A stretch of 23,939 nucleotides of DNA from assembly GCA_023430285.1 (NCBI GenBank), contig JAEZAV010000005.1, positions 1-23,939 on the forward strand, read 5' to 3'. The position numbers and the translations under genes were made by a program. This DNA comes from Methanobacteriota archaeon. Its GTDB lineage: Archaea > Methanobacteriota > Methanobacteria > Methanobacteriales > Methanobacteriaceae. Of this stretch, positions 7,948-15,798 are shown piece by piece. Under the pieces are notes generated by a model. The model had not been told where the DNA came from. It did not search any database and worked only from the letters and a program-made list of their open reading frames with translations. The first letter of the stretch is position 1, and every line of letters begins with the position of its first letter.

Positions 7948-8643
7948 TCAAACCACTCCAGCTTTAGCTTTGACTATTTCCGGATCTTCAGACTTTATGA
8001 CCCCTAACTTGACTAGTATGTCTGGTCTGAGTTTCATGATGTATTCAAAGACAACGACTGTTAAAATACCTTCAGCAATTGCTAGTGGCACCTGAGTGTA
8101 TGCGTAAATTGCTATGAATTTTACAAATGCAGCCTCAAATGTAGGAATAGGGAATGCTAAAGAAAGTTGAACTGCTGTTGTTACGTATGTTAACCAGTCC
8201 CCCATGACTGCTGCTAAAAATATGGCTATAGATGTTGACCATCCAATTTTCCTTGCTCCCTTCCATATTAACCAGGCTGCAAATGGACCTACAATACCCA
8301 TTGAGAAATCATTAGCACCTAAAGTGGTTATTCCCCCATGTGCAAGAAGCAAGGCTTGAAATACAAGTACTATTGCTGCTAAAACACTCACAGCTGCCGG
8401 CCCAAACAGCACAGCACCCAATCCAGTACCTGTTGGATGGGAACAGCTGCCTGTCACTGATGGCAACTTCAAAGATGATAAGATAAAAATGAATGCACCT
8501 GAAACAGCTAACAATGGTTTAGATTCAGGATGTTCATCAGTCACCCTTTTTATCTGAATAATACCATAGGCAATTACTGGTAATGCCACTATGTACCAAA
8601 AAAGGCACCACTGCCATGGTAAAAACCCCTCCGCAATATGCAT
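7948..8643 (-). CDS. cbiM: Cobalt/nickel ECF transporter substrate-binding subunit CbiM
   Basis: A 231-residue membrane protein of the CbiM/NikM family, the S-component that binds the metal ion. The diagnostic N-terminus MHIAEGFLP is present: in this family the free amino group, His2 and a further His coordinate the ion. SCSHPTGTG (H69) supplies the internal conserved His region. About six or seven hydrophobic helices follow. The ATG at 8643 has a good ribosome-binding site (GGAGGATGTGATT). It is the first gene of cbiMNQ; a TATA-like tract is seen near 8730-8745. No metal riboswitch is recognised, and cobalamin riboswitches are not expected in archaea. Confidence 0.93.
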   Translation of the reverse strand: MHIAEGFLPWQWCLFWYIVALPVIAYGIIQIKRVTDEHPESKPLLAVSGAFIFILSSLKLPSVTGSCSHPTGTGLGAVLFGPAAVSVLAAIVLVFQALLLAHGGITTLGANDFSMGIVGPFAAWLIWKGARKIGWSTSIAIFLAAVMGDWLTYVTTAVQLSLAFPIPTFEAAFVKFIAIYAYTQVPLAIAEGILTVVVFEYIMKLRPDILVKLGVIKSEDPEIVKAKAGVV

Positions 8644-8931
8644 TAATCACATCCTCCGTAATTATATTTACAAATATTATAAGTTAAATTTACTTTAATT
8701 AAGATCAATTAAACTTGATTAAATTATTATATAAAGCTTATGATTTTAAATTCACCAAATAGATAAAAATAATAATATAACATCTTTATTTTAATATCCA
8801 AATAATCACAATCAGATAAATAATTAGATTAGTAATATTAAATCAAACTAGGACCCTAAAATATATTATTAATAGTACTTAAAAAGGTAATATATTATTA
8901 ATACTTAATTAATTTAATATAATATTTTTAT

Positions 8932-8955
8932 TTCGTAAAATCCATATATTACGAA
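8932..8955. promoter_or_regulatory. Inverted repeat TTCGTAA-N10-TTACGAA around a TATA-like core
   Basis: Two perfect 7-bp arms (8932-8938 and 8949-8955) enclose a spacer containing CATATA. The 17-bp centre-to-centre spacing suits a dimeric repressor. It is about 290 bp from cbiM and 330 bp from the surface-protein gene, so its target is unclear. Confidence 0.4.
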
Positions 8956-9178
8956 GTTCAATACAAACGCTTCTTGTTACTACAATAGTTATCCATCAAG
9001 TCCAGTGGAAATTCCGTTTATATTCATTTTATTTGATTTTTTGTTCCATAATATATTTTAATTAACTATTTTCACTTTAAAACCTTAAAGAGAAAGTTTA
9101 GGTTTCATTAATTGATTATGTGATAACATAGTAACATATTTTCTATTTTTAATGATTGTGAACACGTCATATTCCCAT

Positions 9179-9196
9179 TCGGAAGCGAATTTCCGA
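9179..9196 (+). promoter_or_regulatory. Inverted repeat and TATA box upstream of the surface-protein gene
   Basis: TCGGAA (9179-9184) and TTCCGA (9191-9196) are separated by 6 bp and lie just upstream of a TATA-like CTATAAATA at about 9200-9208. That position, about 80 bp before the start codon, suits control of the gene at 9283. Confidence 0.4.
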
Positions 9197-9282
9197 TAAC
9201 TATAAATAATTATACTTTTAAAGTTTAATTTTCTTAATTTAAGAAAAAATAAGTTAAAAGTAATACTATTTGGGGTGAAAAA

Positions 9283-9981
9283 TTGGGCAATAAAATGAAT
9301 TTGAAATACAAAGTTTTGATAGTATTTGTTTGTTCTATAATAATCAGCATGATTCCAGCTTCTGCCGTCGAAATCAGCAGCAGTTTGGAACAAAATACAG
9401 ACGATATTAAAGTTAACCAAGCTAACTTAGCAGAAGATAAAAACAGAATCCTAGAATCTGCTGATACAGTTGATTACCATGCAAAAATTATTCAAGATAC
9501 TGTTAATCAAATGAACCAAGTTAAATGGTATCAGTTTTGGAAATGGGATTTCTATTTAAGACAGGGTCCAAAGAAAATAAATGATGAAGGTAAAATTATA
9601 GAATCCCTAAGCCAAAATATTAACAAAACAGGATCTAATGCAAAAATCAATGCAAATCAAGCAATGGATAATGGTGAGAAAGGAATTCAAATAGCACTTA
9701 ATAACACGAACCAATTTAATAATTCAGATTTCGATAATAATTATAATACTGGAAACGCCAATCAAAATGCCCAGATTATAGCAGATAGTCTATCGGCACA
9801 TTTTAAAAATAAATACAGGGTAACTGGCACAGGCACACTTGAAAAGGGAGACATTGTTCAAGTTTCTATGTCCCATAACAACTACGTATACTTAGAATAC
9901 GTGGGTATGAATCCTTCAAATGATACAGCATTGTTTATTGGTGAACAAATACAGCCATCAGATTGCCTGCAAATAATCTGA
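9283..9981 (+). CDS. Secreted surface protein, N-terminal part (probably frameshifted from the next frame)
   Basis: 232 residues with a signal peptide: basic MNLKYK, a hydrophobic core, then a likely cleavage site after ASA around residue 28. A Gln/Asn/Asp-rich, helical and probably coiled-coil region follows (about 30-165), and then a beta-rich end with RVTGTGTLEKGDIVQVSM and NNYVYLEYVG. Two starts are possible: TTG at 9283 (GGGGTG 5 nt upstream) or ATG at 9295; the ribosome-binding site favours TTG. The C-terminal beta domain seems cut: after ALFIGEQ the frame reads unconserved-looking residues to a stop at 9981, while the overlapping frame continues with a plausible end of the same domain (NTAIRLPANNLKIQY). 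It is most likely one protein with the following frame. Confidence 0.65.
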   Translation: MGNKMNLKYKVLIVFVCSIIISMIPASAVEISSSLEQNTDDIKVNQANLAEDKNRILESADTVDYHAKIIQDTVNQMNQVKWYQFWKWDFYLRQGPKKINDEGKIIESLSQNINKTGSNAKINANQAMDNGEKGIQIALNNTNQFNNSDFDNNYNTGNANQNAQIIADSLSAHFKNKYRVTGTGTLEKGDIVQVSMSHNNYVYLEYVGMNPSNDTALFIGEQIQPSDCLQII

Positions 9982-11927
9982 AAATCCAGTACAAAATCGC
10001 ATCTCAAACTGGACAAAACACATTAAACTCCTCTTCCATCAATGATTCCTTATCTAATACGAATAAAACCTTAAATATCGTTAATTCTCCTGAAATAGAT
10101 TATATTGACACGATCCAAAGATCAGGGTTATTTAACTATAACAAAAGCGGATTAAACGAATATGATAATCAAATAGACAGTGCAAACAAGCTGAAAAAAA
10201 CTGGGGTTATTTTAATAGGAGTTGGAACAACACTTGGTGCAGAGTCAATTCTCATAATTACCATATGTATATGGGCTAAAGGAATTGCAGGATTATTAGA
10301 GGGCATATGTTGGCTTTGTCCATTAATTGAAGCTGGATGTGCTACGCTTGCCTGTTGTTTGTGTCCTGCATTGGCATGTACTTCCTTTGCTCTAGACGGA
10401 ATCAGTGCAACACTACTGTGCACTGGTGGAAATATTTATGATATATCCGATAAAAACCTAGCCAAACTTTACAACGATAAAAATGCTTTTATAAATGAAA
10501 CTAATGGGATAGAGAATGATTTAGATATGTATTATGATGGTGAAGCTGATAATTTACCTGTGAGTGGAGATGCAATCGTTGATGTTGAAGAAAATGGCAA
10601 TATTACTGGAATTCTCAATGGAACAGATAAAGATGGAGATGGATTAATCTATGTTAATGAACAAAAAGCATCCAATGGAACAGTAATCATCAACAAAGAT
10701 GGTATGTACACCTACACGCCAAATAAAAACTTTACAGGCAACAATAGCTTCACTTATAAAAGCAATGATATTTATGGTGACTCAAATATCGCTACTGTGA
10801 CGGTAATTGTACACCCAGTGAACCATCCACCTATTTCAAGTAATTTTACATTTGATACAGAGATAAACAACAATCTGACATCAACACTCAATGTCAAAGA
10901 TGCAGATGGAGATTTAGTGACCTACAATTTACTAAACAGTACATTACACGGCAATATTACACTAAACAACAATGGAACTTTTAATTACTCACCAGAAAAT
11001 GGATTCTTTGGTAATGATAGTTTCATTTACAAAACCAAAGACTGGAAAGAAACTGGAAACACGGCAACAGTGCAGATAAATGTCCATCCTTCAAACCAAG
11101 CACCAGTTTCTACAGATATCAATTATAACATGAATGAAAACAGTAATTTTATGGGTAATTTAACTGCTACAGATGAAGATAAAGACACTTTGTCCTACCA
11201 AGAAGAAACTAAACCATGTCATGGAAATCTAATCCTAAATAGTGATGGATCATTCAATTATATACCAGATCTGGGTTTTATAGGGAACGATACATTCACT
11301 TATACAGCTAAAGACTGGAAGGAAAAATCTAATGTTGGAACTGTAAAAATTGAAATTCTTAACATAAACCATTCACCAGTTGTACAGGATACGAATCTTA
11401 ACACAACCATAAATAAAGAGGTGAAGGGCATATTTAAAGCAACAGACCAAGATGGAGACACTTTAAAATATATGGAAAACACTAAGCCTTCCCATGGAAC
11501 AGTGATAATTAATGCAAATCAGTTTGTATATACACCAGATAAGAATTTTATTGGTACAGATACTTTCAATTACAAAGCATACGATGGACTAGCCTATTCT
11601 ACACTAGCAAAAGTTACAATCAATGTAAGCAAAAATGTATCTAAATATACTGTCAACACCATCGAACCATCAGCATCAGTTCCCAATATAAATTCAAATA
11701 AAAATGTAGTTACAAAAACAGCAGGAAATACTGATACAAATTCATTAAACCAACCATCAAACGTAAACAAACAAATGCTGCCAGATATATCCACAAAACA
11801 TCCTGAATTTAATCAAACATCGTTAGATACGCCTGAAATTCCAAGCATAGTTCAAAACACAATATTCCAGTTTTTAGGGGCAATATTACAAAAAGCTACA
11901 CATTATTTGACGTCATTATTTAAATAA
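9945..11927 (+). CDS. Surface protein, C-terminal part: cysteine-rich membrane segment and four cadherin-like repeats
   Basis: The frame is open from 9945. Its first possible start is a TTG at 9963 with no ribosome-binding site, which supports a frameshift from the preceding gene (19-bp overlap). Numbering from that TTG: residues 1-75 are hydrophilic; about 80-155 are hydrophobic with nine cysteines (102-153, including CWLC and CCLC); 198-557 hold four tandem repeats of about 90 residues with a D-x-D-x-D type turn, HG and F-x-Y-P-N-F-G-D-F-Y pattern, like bacterial cadherin/VCBS (tandem-95) adhesin repeats; then a Ser/Thr/Asn-rich linker and a short hydrophobic C-terminus. Many N-x-S/T sites suit an exported glycoprotein. 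A cell-surface adhesin or S-layer-associated role is likely; the ligand is unknown. Joined to the first part it would be about 880 residues. Confidence 0.7.
   Translation, partial: TNTAIRLPANNLKIQYKIASQTGQNTLNSSSINDSLSNTNKTLNIVNSPEIDYIDTIQRSGLFNYNKSGLNEYDNQIDSANKLKKTGVILIGVGTTLGAESILIITICIWAKGIAGLLEGICWLCPLIEAGCATLACCLCPALACTSFALDGISATLLCTGGNIYDISDKNLAKLYNDKNAFINETNGIENDLDMYYDGEADNLPVSGDAIVDVEENGNITGILNGTDKDGDGLIYVNEQKASNGTVIINKDGMYTYTPNKNFTGNNSFTYKSNDIYGDSNIATVTVIVHPVNHPPISSNFTFDTEINNNLTSTLNVKDADGDLVTYNLLNSTLHGNITLNNNGTFNYSPENGFFGNDSFIYKTKDWKETGNTATVQINVHPSNQAPVSTDINYNMNENSNFMGNLTATDEDKDTLSYQEETKPCHGNLILNSDGSFNYIPDLGFIGNDTFTYTAKDWKEKSNVGTVKIEILNINHSPVVQDTNLNTTINKEVKGIFKATDQDGDTLKYMENTKPSHGTVIINANQFVYTPDKNFIGTDTFNYKAYDGLAYSTLAKVTINVSKNVSKYTVNTIEPSASVPNINSNKNVVTKTAGNTDTNSLNQPSNVNKQMLPDISTKHPEFNQTSLDTPEIPSIVQNTIFQFLGAILQKATHYLTSLFK
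10554..11633 (+). repeat. Four tandem ~91-residue cadherin-like protein repeats
   Basis: Coding repeat units at about 10554-10823, 10824-11096, 11097-11369 and 11370-11633. Each has D-x-D-G/K-D at the start, a central HG-x-hydrophobic, then F-x-Y-x-P and G-x-D/N-x-F-x-Y, and ends in an alternating strand V-x-I-x-V. Units 2 and 3 share the rare KDWKE element. The diverged DNA shows that this is not a recent duplication. Confidence 0.8.
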
Positions 11928-11937
11928 ATCATTAATA

Positions 11938-11956
11938 TTTTCTTTTCTTTTTTTTA
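11938..11956 (+). terminator. T-rich terminator after the surface-protein gene
   Basis: A tract of almost only T with two C lies directly after the stop at 11927, fitting archaeal oligo-T termination. Confidence 0.45.
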
Positions 11957-12314
11957 AATTGAATGTACACTAATTGAAAATACAAAACTGATGAAACCCC
12001 CGGTTTATTTAAAATTTCGGTTTATAAATTAGTGTTTGGGAGTTATAAAAATAAATGAAGTGATGGTATGAAATCTCTTTAGACAATGCAGACATTATAC
12101 CAACAATAAATACAACATAAATTGATTTCCAGTAATCTAAGAAATATTATCTCCTATTTTAATGCCGGACTTGAAATATACATAAATTAAGTAAATTATA
12201 ATAAGTTTAAATCTTATCATAAACTTCCATCCGTAATCATTAAATAGTAGTAAATCAAATCTTGAAACTGGGCTTTTTTATCTTGAAATTCAAGTTCTTA
12301 AGCATTTACTAATT
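11957..12314. other. Intergenic region upstream of the tRNA
   Basis: About 360 bp without a supported gene. Near the tRNA it contains a T-rich TATA-like element at about 12271-12281 and a 13-bp palindrome CTTGAAATTCAAG at 12281-12293. The rest is AT-rich with nothing recognised. Confidence 0.5.
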
Positions 12315-12386
12315 AGTCCCTTGGGGTAATGGCAATCCTGTAAGACTCTGGATCTTTCGATGGCGGTTCGACTCCGCCAGGGACTA
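12315..12386 (+). tRNA. tRNA-Gln (anticodon CTG)
   Basis: A 72-nt cloverleaf. The acceptor AGTCCCT pairs perfectly with AGGGACT, the discriminator is A, and CCA is not encoded. The D arm is GGGT/ATCC with loop AATGGCA. The anticodon loop CTCTGGA gives anticodon CTG, reading CAG. The T arm is GGCGG-TTCGACT-CCGCC. The anticodon stem TAAGA/TCTTT has an apparent U-U mismatch at its base. The overall sequence matches the archaeal tRNA-Gln pattern, where the charged form is made through Glu-tRNA-Gln amidation. A six-T terminator follows. Confidence 0.93.
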
Positions 12387-12389
12387 CTA

Positions 12390-12395
12390 TTTTTT
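12390..12395 (+). terminator. Oligo-T terminator of tRNA-Gln
   Basis: Six T begin 4 nt after the mature tRNA end, as expected for a single-gene tRNA transcript. Confidence 0.5.
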
Positions 12396-12882
12396 AACGA
12401 TTTTTTCCAAAATTTTTAGTTCAAAAAATACTATTTTCATGAAATTTTATAAATTCTAATTCTTACTAAAAAATTGATCAGCACCCCTAGACCAAATCAT
12501 TTATTTATGGCAAACTTAACGATCTTTAAAAATTATTACTATTTCAAAAAGTAGTATCAATAATAATTAACTGCAAACCTCTTTGAAACCTGACAAATTA
12601 TTTTCTATTATTTCTAAAAAATTCAAAAATTAGATATGGTAACGAACACATCCATTCTTCGAACTAATAAAAAAATTTTCACTGAAAAAAAATATATTTC
12701 AAACGCCATGACCCTTACTAAATTTTTTTTGTACCCATTGGAAGGGGATATGAATCCTAATTTTTTTATTTTTTGACAGATCAAGGATCTACTCAGTTTA
12801 ATATTTAGTTAATGAAGTTAAAGATAGAATTATAATATTAATGTGGTAATATAATATTAAAAAAATAATTAAGCGGGTAAAA
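12396..12882. other. AT-rich intergenic region before the CDF gene
   Basis: Nearly 490 bp with no supported gene. Its last part carries an 11-bp direct repeat TATAATATTAA (12831-12841 and 12850-12860, period 19 bp), which includes the probable TATA box of the transporter gene. Several T-runs elsewhere look like low-complexity sequence. Confidence 0.5.
12831..12860 (+). promoter_or_regulatory. Duplicated TATA-like element before the CDF gene
   Basis: TATAATATTAA occurs twice, 19 bp apart. The second copy is 23-33 bp before the ATG at 12883, so it fits a TATA box for a short-leader or leaderless transcript; the first copy may be a second promoter or an operator. Confidence 0.45.
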
Positions 12883-14271
12883 ATGAGTAAAAAAGAGTAC
12901 AAGCCTTTGGGCTATGAAAAATTTGTTATCATGGCAATCTTCGAAAGAGGTTTGATTAGTCTAAAGGATCTAGAAGACATCACAATCGTTTTCATATCAA
13001 GCATATGGTACAACGTTCATTACGGTAAACAGTACAATATTTTAGGAAGAATTCTACTGTACTTGTTCCATTTGAGGGACAGGACTTGGGAAAGATACTA
13101 TTCATTCCGGTTTAAAGAAAAACATGTGGTTAAACATGGTTTGCGTACTGTTGACACGTGTAACAAACTTGTTGAAGTTGGAATTTTGAAGATCAACGAT
13201 GAAAAATATGAACTCACTGATACTGGTTTGAAACTGGCCAAGTTAAATCAGGAAAGATTCGAAAAACGTGCAGAAATGATTGAAAATCGTCTTTTTGCAC
13301 CATCCGGTGCAGCCATTAATACCACCATCGTTGATGGTTTCATGGCATTTCTTAAACTTTCTGTAGGATTTATAACAGGCAGTGTAGGTATAATAAGTGA
13401 TGGTACTGACAGTGCAACCGATACAATATCTGCATTTCTTGTTTGGGTTGGAATTAAAACCAAACACGAATCTATAAGTACTTTTCTGGTCATTATTCTG
13501 CTCTTCGTTGCATCCATAACAGTTATGTACGAATCCTTTTCAAGACTTTACACTGCATGGACATCAACTCTCAGTCCAATAATTGATCCAAGCTTGGTTA
13601 TCATTATCGAAATTTTTGCAATATTTGTGTATACAGGACTTTTCTTCTATCAACGTCAAATAGGAAGGGCATCTGGAAGTTTAACACTTATATCCCAATC
13701 TGTTGATTCTAAAAACCATATATTCATTGCATCGTCCGTTGCGATAGGTGCTGGATTTTCATTTTTTGGCATTTACTACGTAGATGCAATTGTGGGTGCA
13801 GTTGTAGCATTTAGAATTTTCACCGATGCAATTGGACTTTTAAAAGATGCCATACACTCAATAAAAGGAGAAGAAACAGATTTACATAAATACAAAACAC
13901 CTGTGGAAAATTATGTGCAGGAAGGCAAACTCAAGGCTTTCAGAATTTTCACAATGTTTAGTGTATGGGCCCGGGAAAATGAAGAAAAAGAGAAAATAAT
14001 AAGTTCACTCGAAACCATGTACACCCAAACCTATATTCCAGTTCTAAGTGAATTGCATTTGATTCCCGAGGATGAATATGGATTTAAAACAGATTTTGAT
14101 AAAATAATGGATCCACTGGTCAAGAGAAATTTCATATCAGTTCAAAATGGAAAGTACTCCATAACAAAATCGGGAATTAAACGGTTCAAACACTTTGTAG
14201 CCCTGTTTAAATATTATGATGTACGCTTAACAGACCTGTTCATGTTGGATATTGAACATGAAGAGGATTAG
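12883..14271 (+). CDS. CDF-type metal transporter core flanked by winged-helix-like domains
   Basis: 462 residues in three parts. Residues 1-125 look like a winged-helix DNA-binding-type domain (helices, then VEVGILKINDEKYELTDTGL as recognition helix and wing). Residues about 140-330 form a cation diffusion facilitator core: SDGTDSATD in the second helix gives the expected metal pair D176/D180, and SVDSKNH in the fifth gives D275/H279, a D-x3-H arrangement in place of the common H-x3-D. Residues 370-445 again look winged-helix-like (LVKRNFISVQNGKYSITKSGIKRF). The usual CDF C-terminal dimer domain is not obvious. The gene should export or sense a divalent metal. The ATG at 12883 has only a weak upstream site (GCGGGT). 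Its stop codon overlaps that of the convergent TPR gene. Confidence 0.75.
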   Translation: MSKKEYKPLGYEKFVIMAIFERGLISLKDLEDITIVFISSIWYNVHYGKQYNILGRILLYLFHLRDRTWERYYSFRFKEKHVVKHGLRTVDTCNKLVEVGILKINDEKYELTDTGLKLAKLNQERFEKRAEMIENRLFAPSGAAINTTIVDGFMAFLKLSVGFITGSVGIISDGTDSATDTISAFLVWVGIKTKHESISTFLVIILLFVASITVMYESFSRLYTAWTSTLSPIIDPSLVIIIEIFAIFVYTGLFFYQRQIGRASGSLTLISQSVDSKNHIFIASSVAIGAGFSFFGIYYVDAIVGAVVAFRIFTDAIGLLKDAIHSIKGEETDLHKYKTPVENYVQEGKLKAFRIFTMFSVWARENEEKEKIISSLETMYTQTYIPVLSELHLIPEDEYGFKTDFDKIMDPLVKRNFISVQNGKYSITKSGIKRFKHFVALFKYYDVRLTDLFMLDIEHEED

Positions 14272-14744
14272 GTTGTGTTATCCATAAAATCTTTGAGTTT
14301 GTCCCTGTTGATATGTGCATTTACGTCAAGGGGATCAATCTTCAAAGCTTCATTGAAACATTCCATTGCAGAATCAAGATCCCCAGAGTTTGCTAGGGCA
14401 GCTCCCTTGTTACTCAGGGCATTTGTATTTTTTGGCTCTATTTTTAATGCTTCATCATAACATGCTATTGCTTGGTTGTAATCATCCATCTCATAGTAAA
14501 CAGCACCTTTATTAACCCACAGCTCAGCATTTTTAGGTTCTTTTAATATAGCAGTGTTAAATGATTCCAATGATTCATCATACATTCCAAGCACCCTTAA
14601 AACATTTCCTTTGTTGTTTAAGGCTTGTACAAAATTTTTATCTAATTCTAAAGCTTTTTCGTAGCATTTAAGTGCTTCTTGGTACTGTCCATTATCATAA
14701 AATTCAATTCCCTCGTTGTTCCATTCACCAGAAAGTTTTGACAA
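14268..14744 (-). CDS. Tetratricopeptide repeat protein
   Basis: A 158-residue protein made almost wholly of TPR units: four clear 34-residue repeats with the W/N-x2-G-x2-Y/L-x5-Y/D-x2-A-x2-C/S-Y/F-x2-A-L/I pattern (for example NNEGIEFYDNGQYQEALKCY) and a partial fifth. It should act as a soluble protein-protein adaptor. I chose the TTG at 14744 because GAGGTG stands 6 nt upstream; a GTG at 14753 lies inside that site. It ends tail to tail with the CDF gene, the stop codons sharing two bases. The response regulator gene lies 83 bp upstream on the same strand, so co-transcription is possible. Confidence 0.88.
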   Translation of the reverse strand: MSKLSGEWNNEGIEFYDNGQYQEALKCYEKALELDKNFVQALNNKGNVLRVLGMYDESLESFNTAILKEPKNAELWVNKGAVYYEMDDYNQAIACYDEALKIEPKNTNALSNKGAALANSGDLDSAMECFNEALKIDPLDVNAHINRDKLKDFMDNTT

Positions 14745-14827
14745 AATAATCACCTCGCAAATTAAAATAAATTTAAGATAAAATAGAATTCAATGAATAT
14801 AATTCGAGTTAACTCTTAATTAAAGGA

Positions 14828-15694
14828 TTAGAAAGTTCTGTGAAATGAAAATCTGCATTTAGGAGGGTTAGGTCCCAGTAGATAACTGTGAAACATTTTA
14901 ACGTCAATTTCTGTCCAATTAAGAGATAATTCAACCATAGCTCTGCACATTAAGCAGTATATTTTATTATCATTGACATTAGGACTCCACAAACATTCAG
15001 TTATTGTGAACTCATCTGATCCTGTTTCTATCCTGTAACCCAGATTGGTGAACATGTTAGTTACCCAAGCTATGTACTCTGTTAATATTTGTCTGCTGTC
15101 ATCAGTATTTTTAGAGGAATCATCATCGAGTTTAAGTTCTCTGTTCATTTTATGATGCATATTCGTCTCGAAGAAGTTCGCAAAATCCTTCAGAAATTTT
15201 GCAGTGTCCTGAATTCTTACTTGGGACGTGAGTGCAGGGGTTGAACTCAACATAAAATCTCTAACAGTAGCCATACGTTCTTTATCCTTTGCTTGAACAG
15301 CTTTGTCTGCATAATCATTTCTTAAAAGAGCTATCTCTATACTATATTTGAGTTCAGTATCATCAAAAGGTTTTATTACGTATCCCGAAGGTTTGGTCAT
15401 TTTCGCCCTTGAAAACGTATCATTGTCTGCGTGGGCTGTTAGGTATATAACTGGAACATCGTATCTATCAGAAATACGATCAACGGCATCTATCCCGTCC
15501 ATATCTCCCCTTAAAACTATGTCTGCTAAAATCAGTTCTATTTCATTTTCATTTGCTATTTGGATGGCTTCTTCACCTGATCCAGCTGTACCAACTACTT
15601 CATAACCCCATTTCTCAAGCTTATTTTGTATCTCTAAAGCTGTGATGTTTTCATCTTCTATGATCAAAATTTTTTCTTCAGGAATCGAAACCAC
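14828..15694 (-). CDS. Response regulator with methanogen-type output domain (REC-MetOD1-like)
   Basis: 288 residues. The N-terminal receiver domain (about 6-125) has E13/D14, phospho-Asp D58, T86 and K108. After a helical linker, the C-terminal part (about 140-288) looks like the output domain found in many methanogen response regulators (called methanogen output domain 1 as I recall). It contains C234, the pair C247-x2-C250 and a C280-RFSFH end with H285, which could form a metal or iron-sulfur site. No DNA-binding helix-turn-helix is evident, so the output may be protein- or ligand-based. The start is GTG at 15694 behind a G-rich site. An inverted repeat surrounds the likely TATA element at 15725-15744. 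Its kinase is not adjacent; the kinase at 2324-5239 is a candidate only. Confidence 0.8.
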   Translation of the reverse strand: MVSIPEEKILIIEDENITALEIQNKLEKWGYEVVGTAGSGEEAIQIANENEIELILADIVLRGDMDGIDAVDRISDRYDVPVIYLTAHADNDTFSRAKMTKPSGYVIKPFDDTELKYSIEIALLRNDYADKAVQAKDKERMATVRDFMLSSTPALTSQVRIQDTAKFLKDFANFFETNMHHKMNRELKLDDDSSKNTDDSRQILTEYIAWVTNMFTNLGYRIETGSDEFTITECLWSPNVNDNKIYCLMCRAMVELSLNWTEIDVKMFHSYLLGPNPPKCRFSFHRTF

Positions 15695-15724
15695 CCCCCG
15701 CAGACCCTTTCAAATATCTCAAAA

Positions 15725-15744
15725 TTATCATATAAAAATGATAA
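15725..15744 (-). promoter_or_regulatory. Inverted repeat TTATCA-N8-TGATAA flanking a TATA-like element
   Basis: Perfect 6-bp arms surround TATAAAAA about 35-50 bp before the GTG start of the response regulator. A protein bound here would compete with TBP, so a repressor operator is plausible. Confidence 0.45.
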
Positions 15745-15798
15745 ATAGAACTCATAAACCATTGTAACAGAACAAAGTTAAGCAATGACTTTTAATAA

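Larger units (their letters stand above)
8644..9282. other. Long AT-rich divergent intergenic region
   Basis: About 640 bp between the divergent cbi operon and the surface-protein gene. It holds promoter-like AT tracts for both sides, two nearly identical AT tracts (around 8863-8877 and 8891-8905), an inverted repeat at 8932-8955, another at 9179-9196 and a hairpin at 9229-9247. No open frame in it looks coding. The slightly less AT-rich part at about 8956-9015, followed by a T-rich tract, could hold a small RNA, but I see no known RNA family. Confidence 0.5.

Noticed and set aside
9229..9247. Hairpin TTTTCTTA-ATT-TAAGAAAA in the leader of the surface-protein gene
   Set aside because: It is an A/T-only stem of low stability in a very AT-rich region; noted within the intergenic entry but not called as a regulatory element.
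9085..9420. 111-codon open frame on the minus strand over the start of the surface-protein gene
   Set aside because: It is antisense to a signal peptide with a good ribosome-binding site, its composition is Phe/Tyr/Asn-rich as expected for AT-rich antisense, and it has no domain or clear start site.
13243..13517. Two overlapping open frames on the minus strand inside the CDF gene
   Set aside because: They are shadows of the conserved transmembrane region; no ribosome-binding sites and no recognisable protein.
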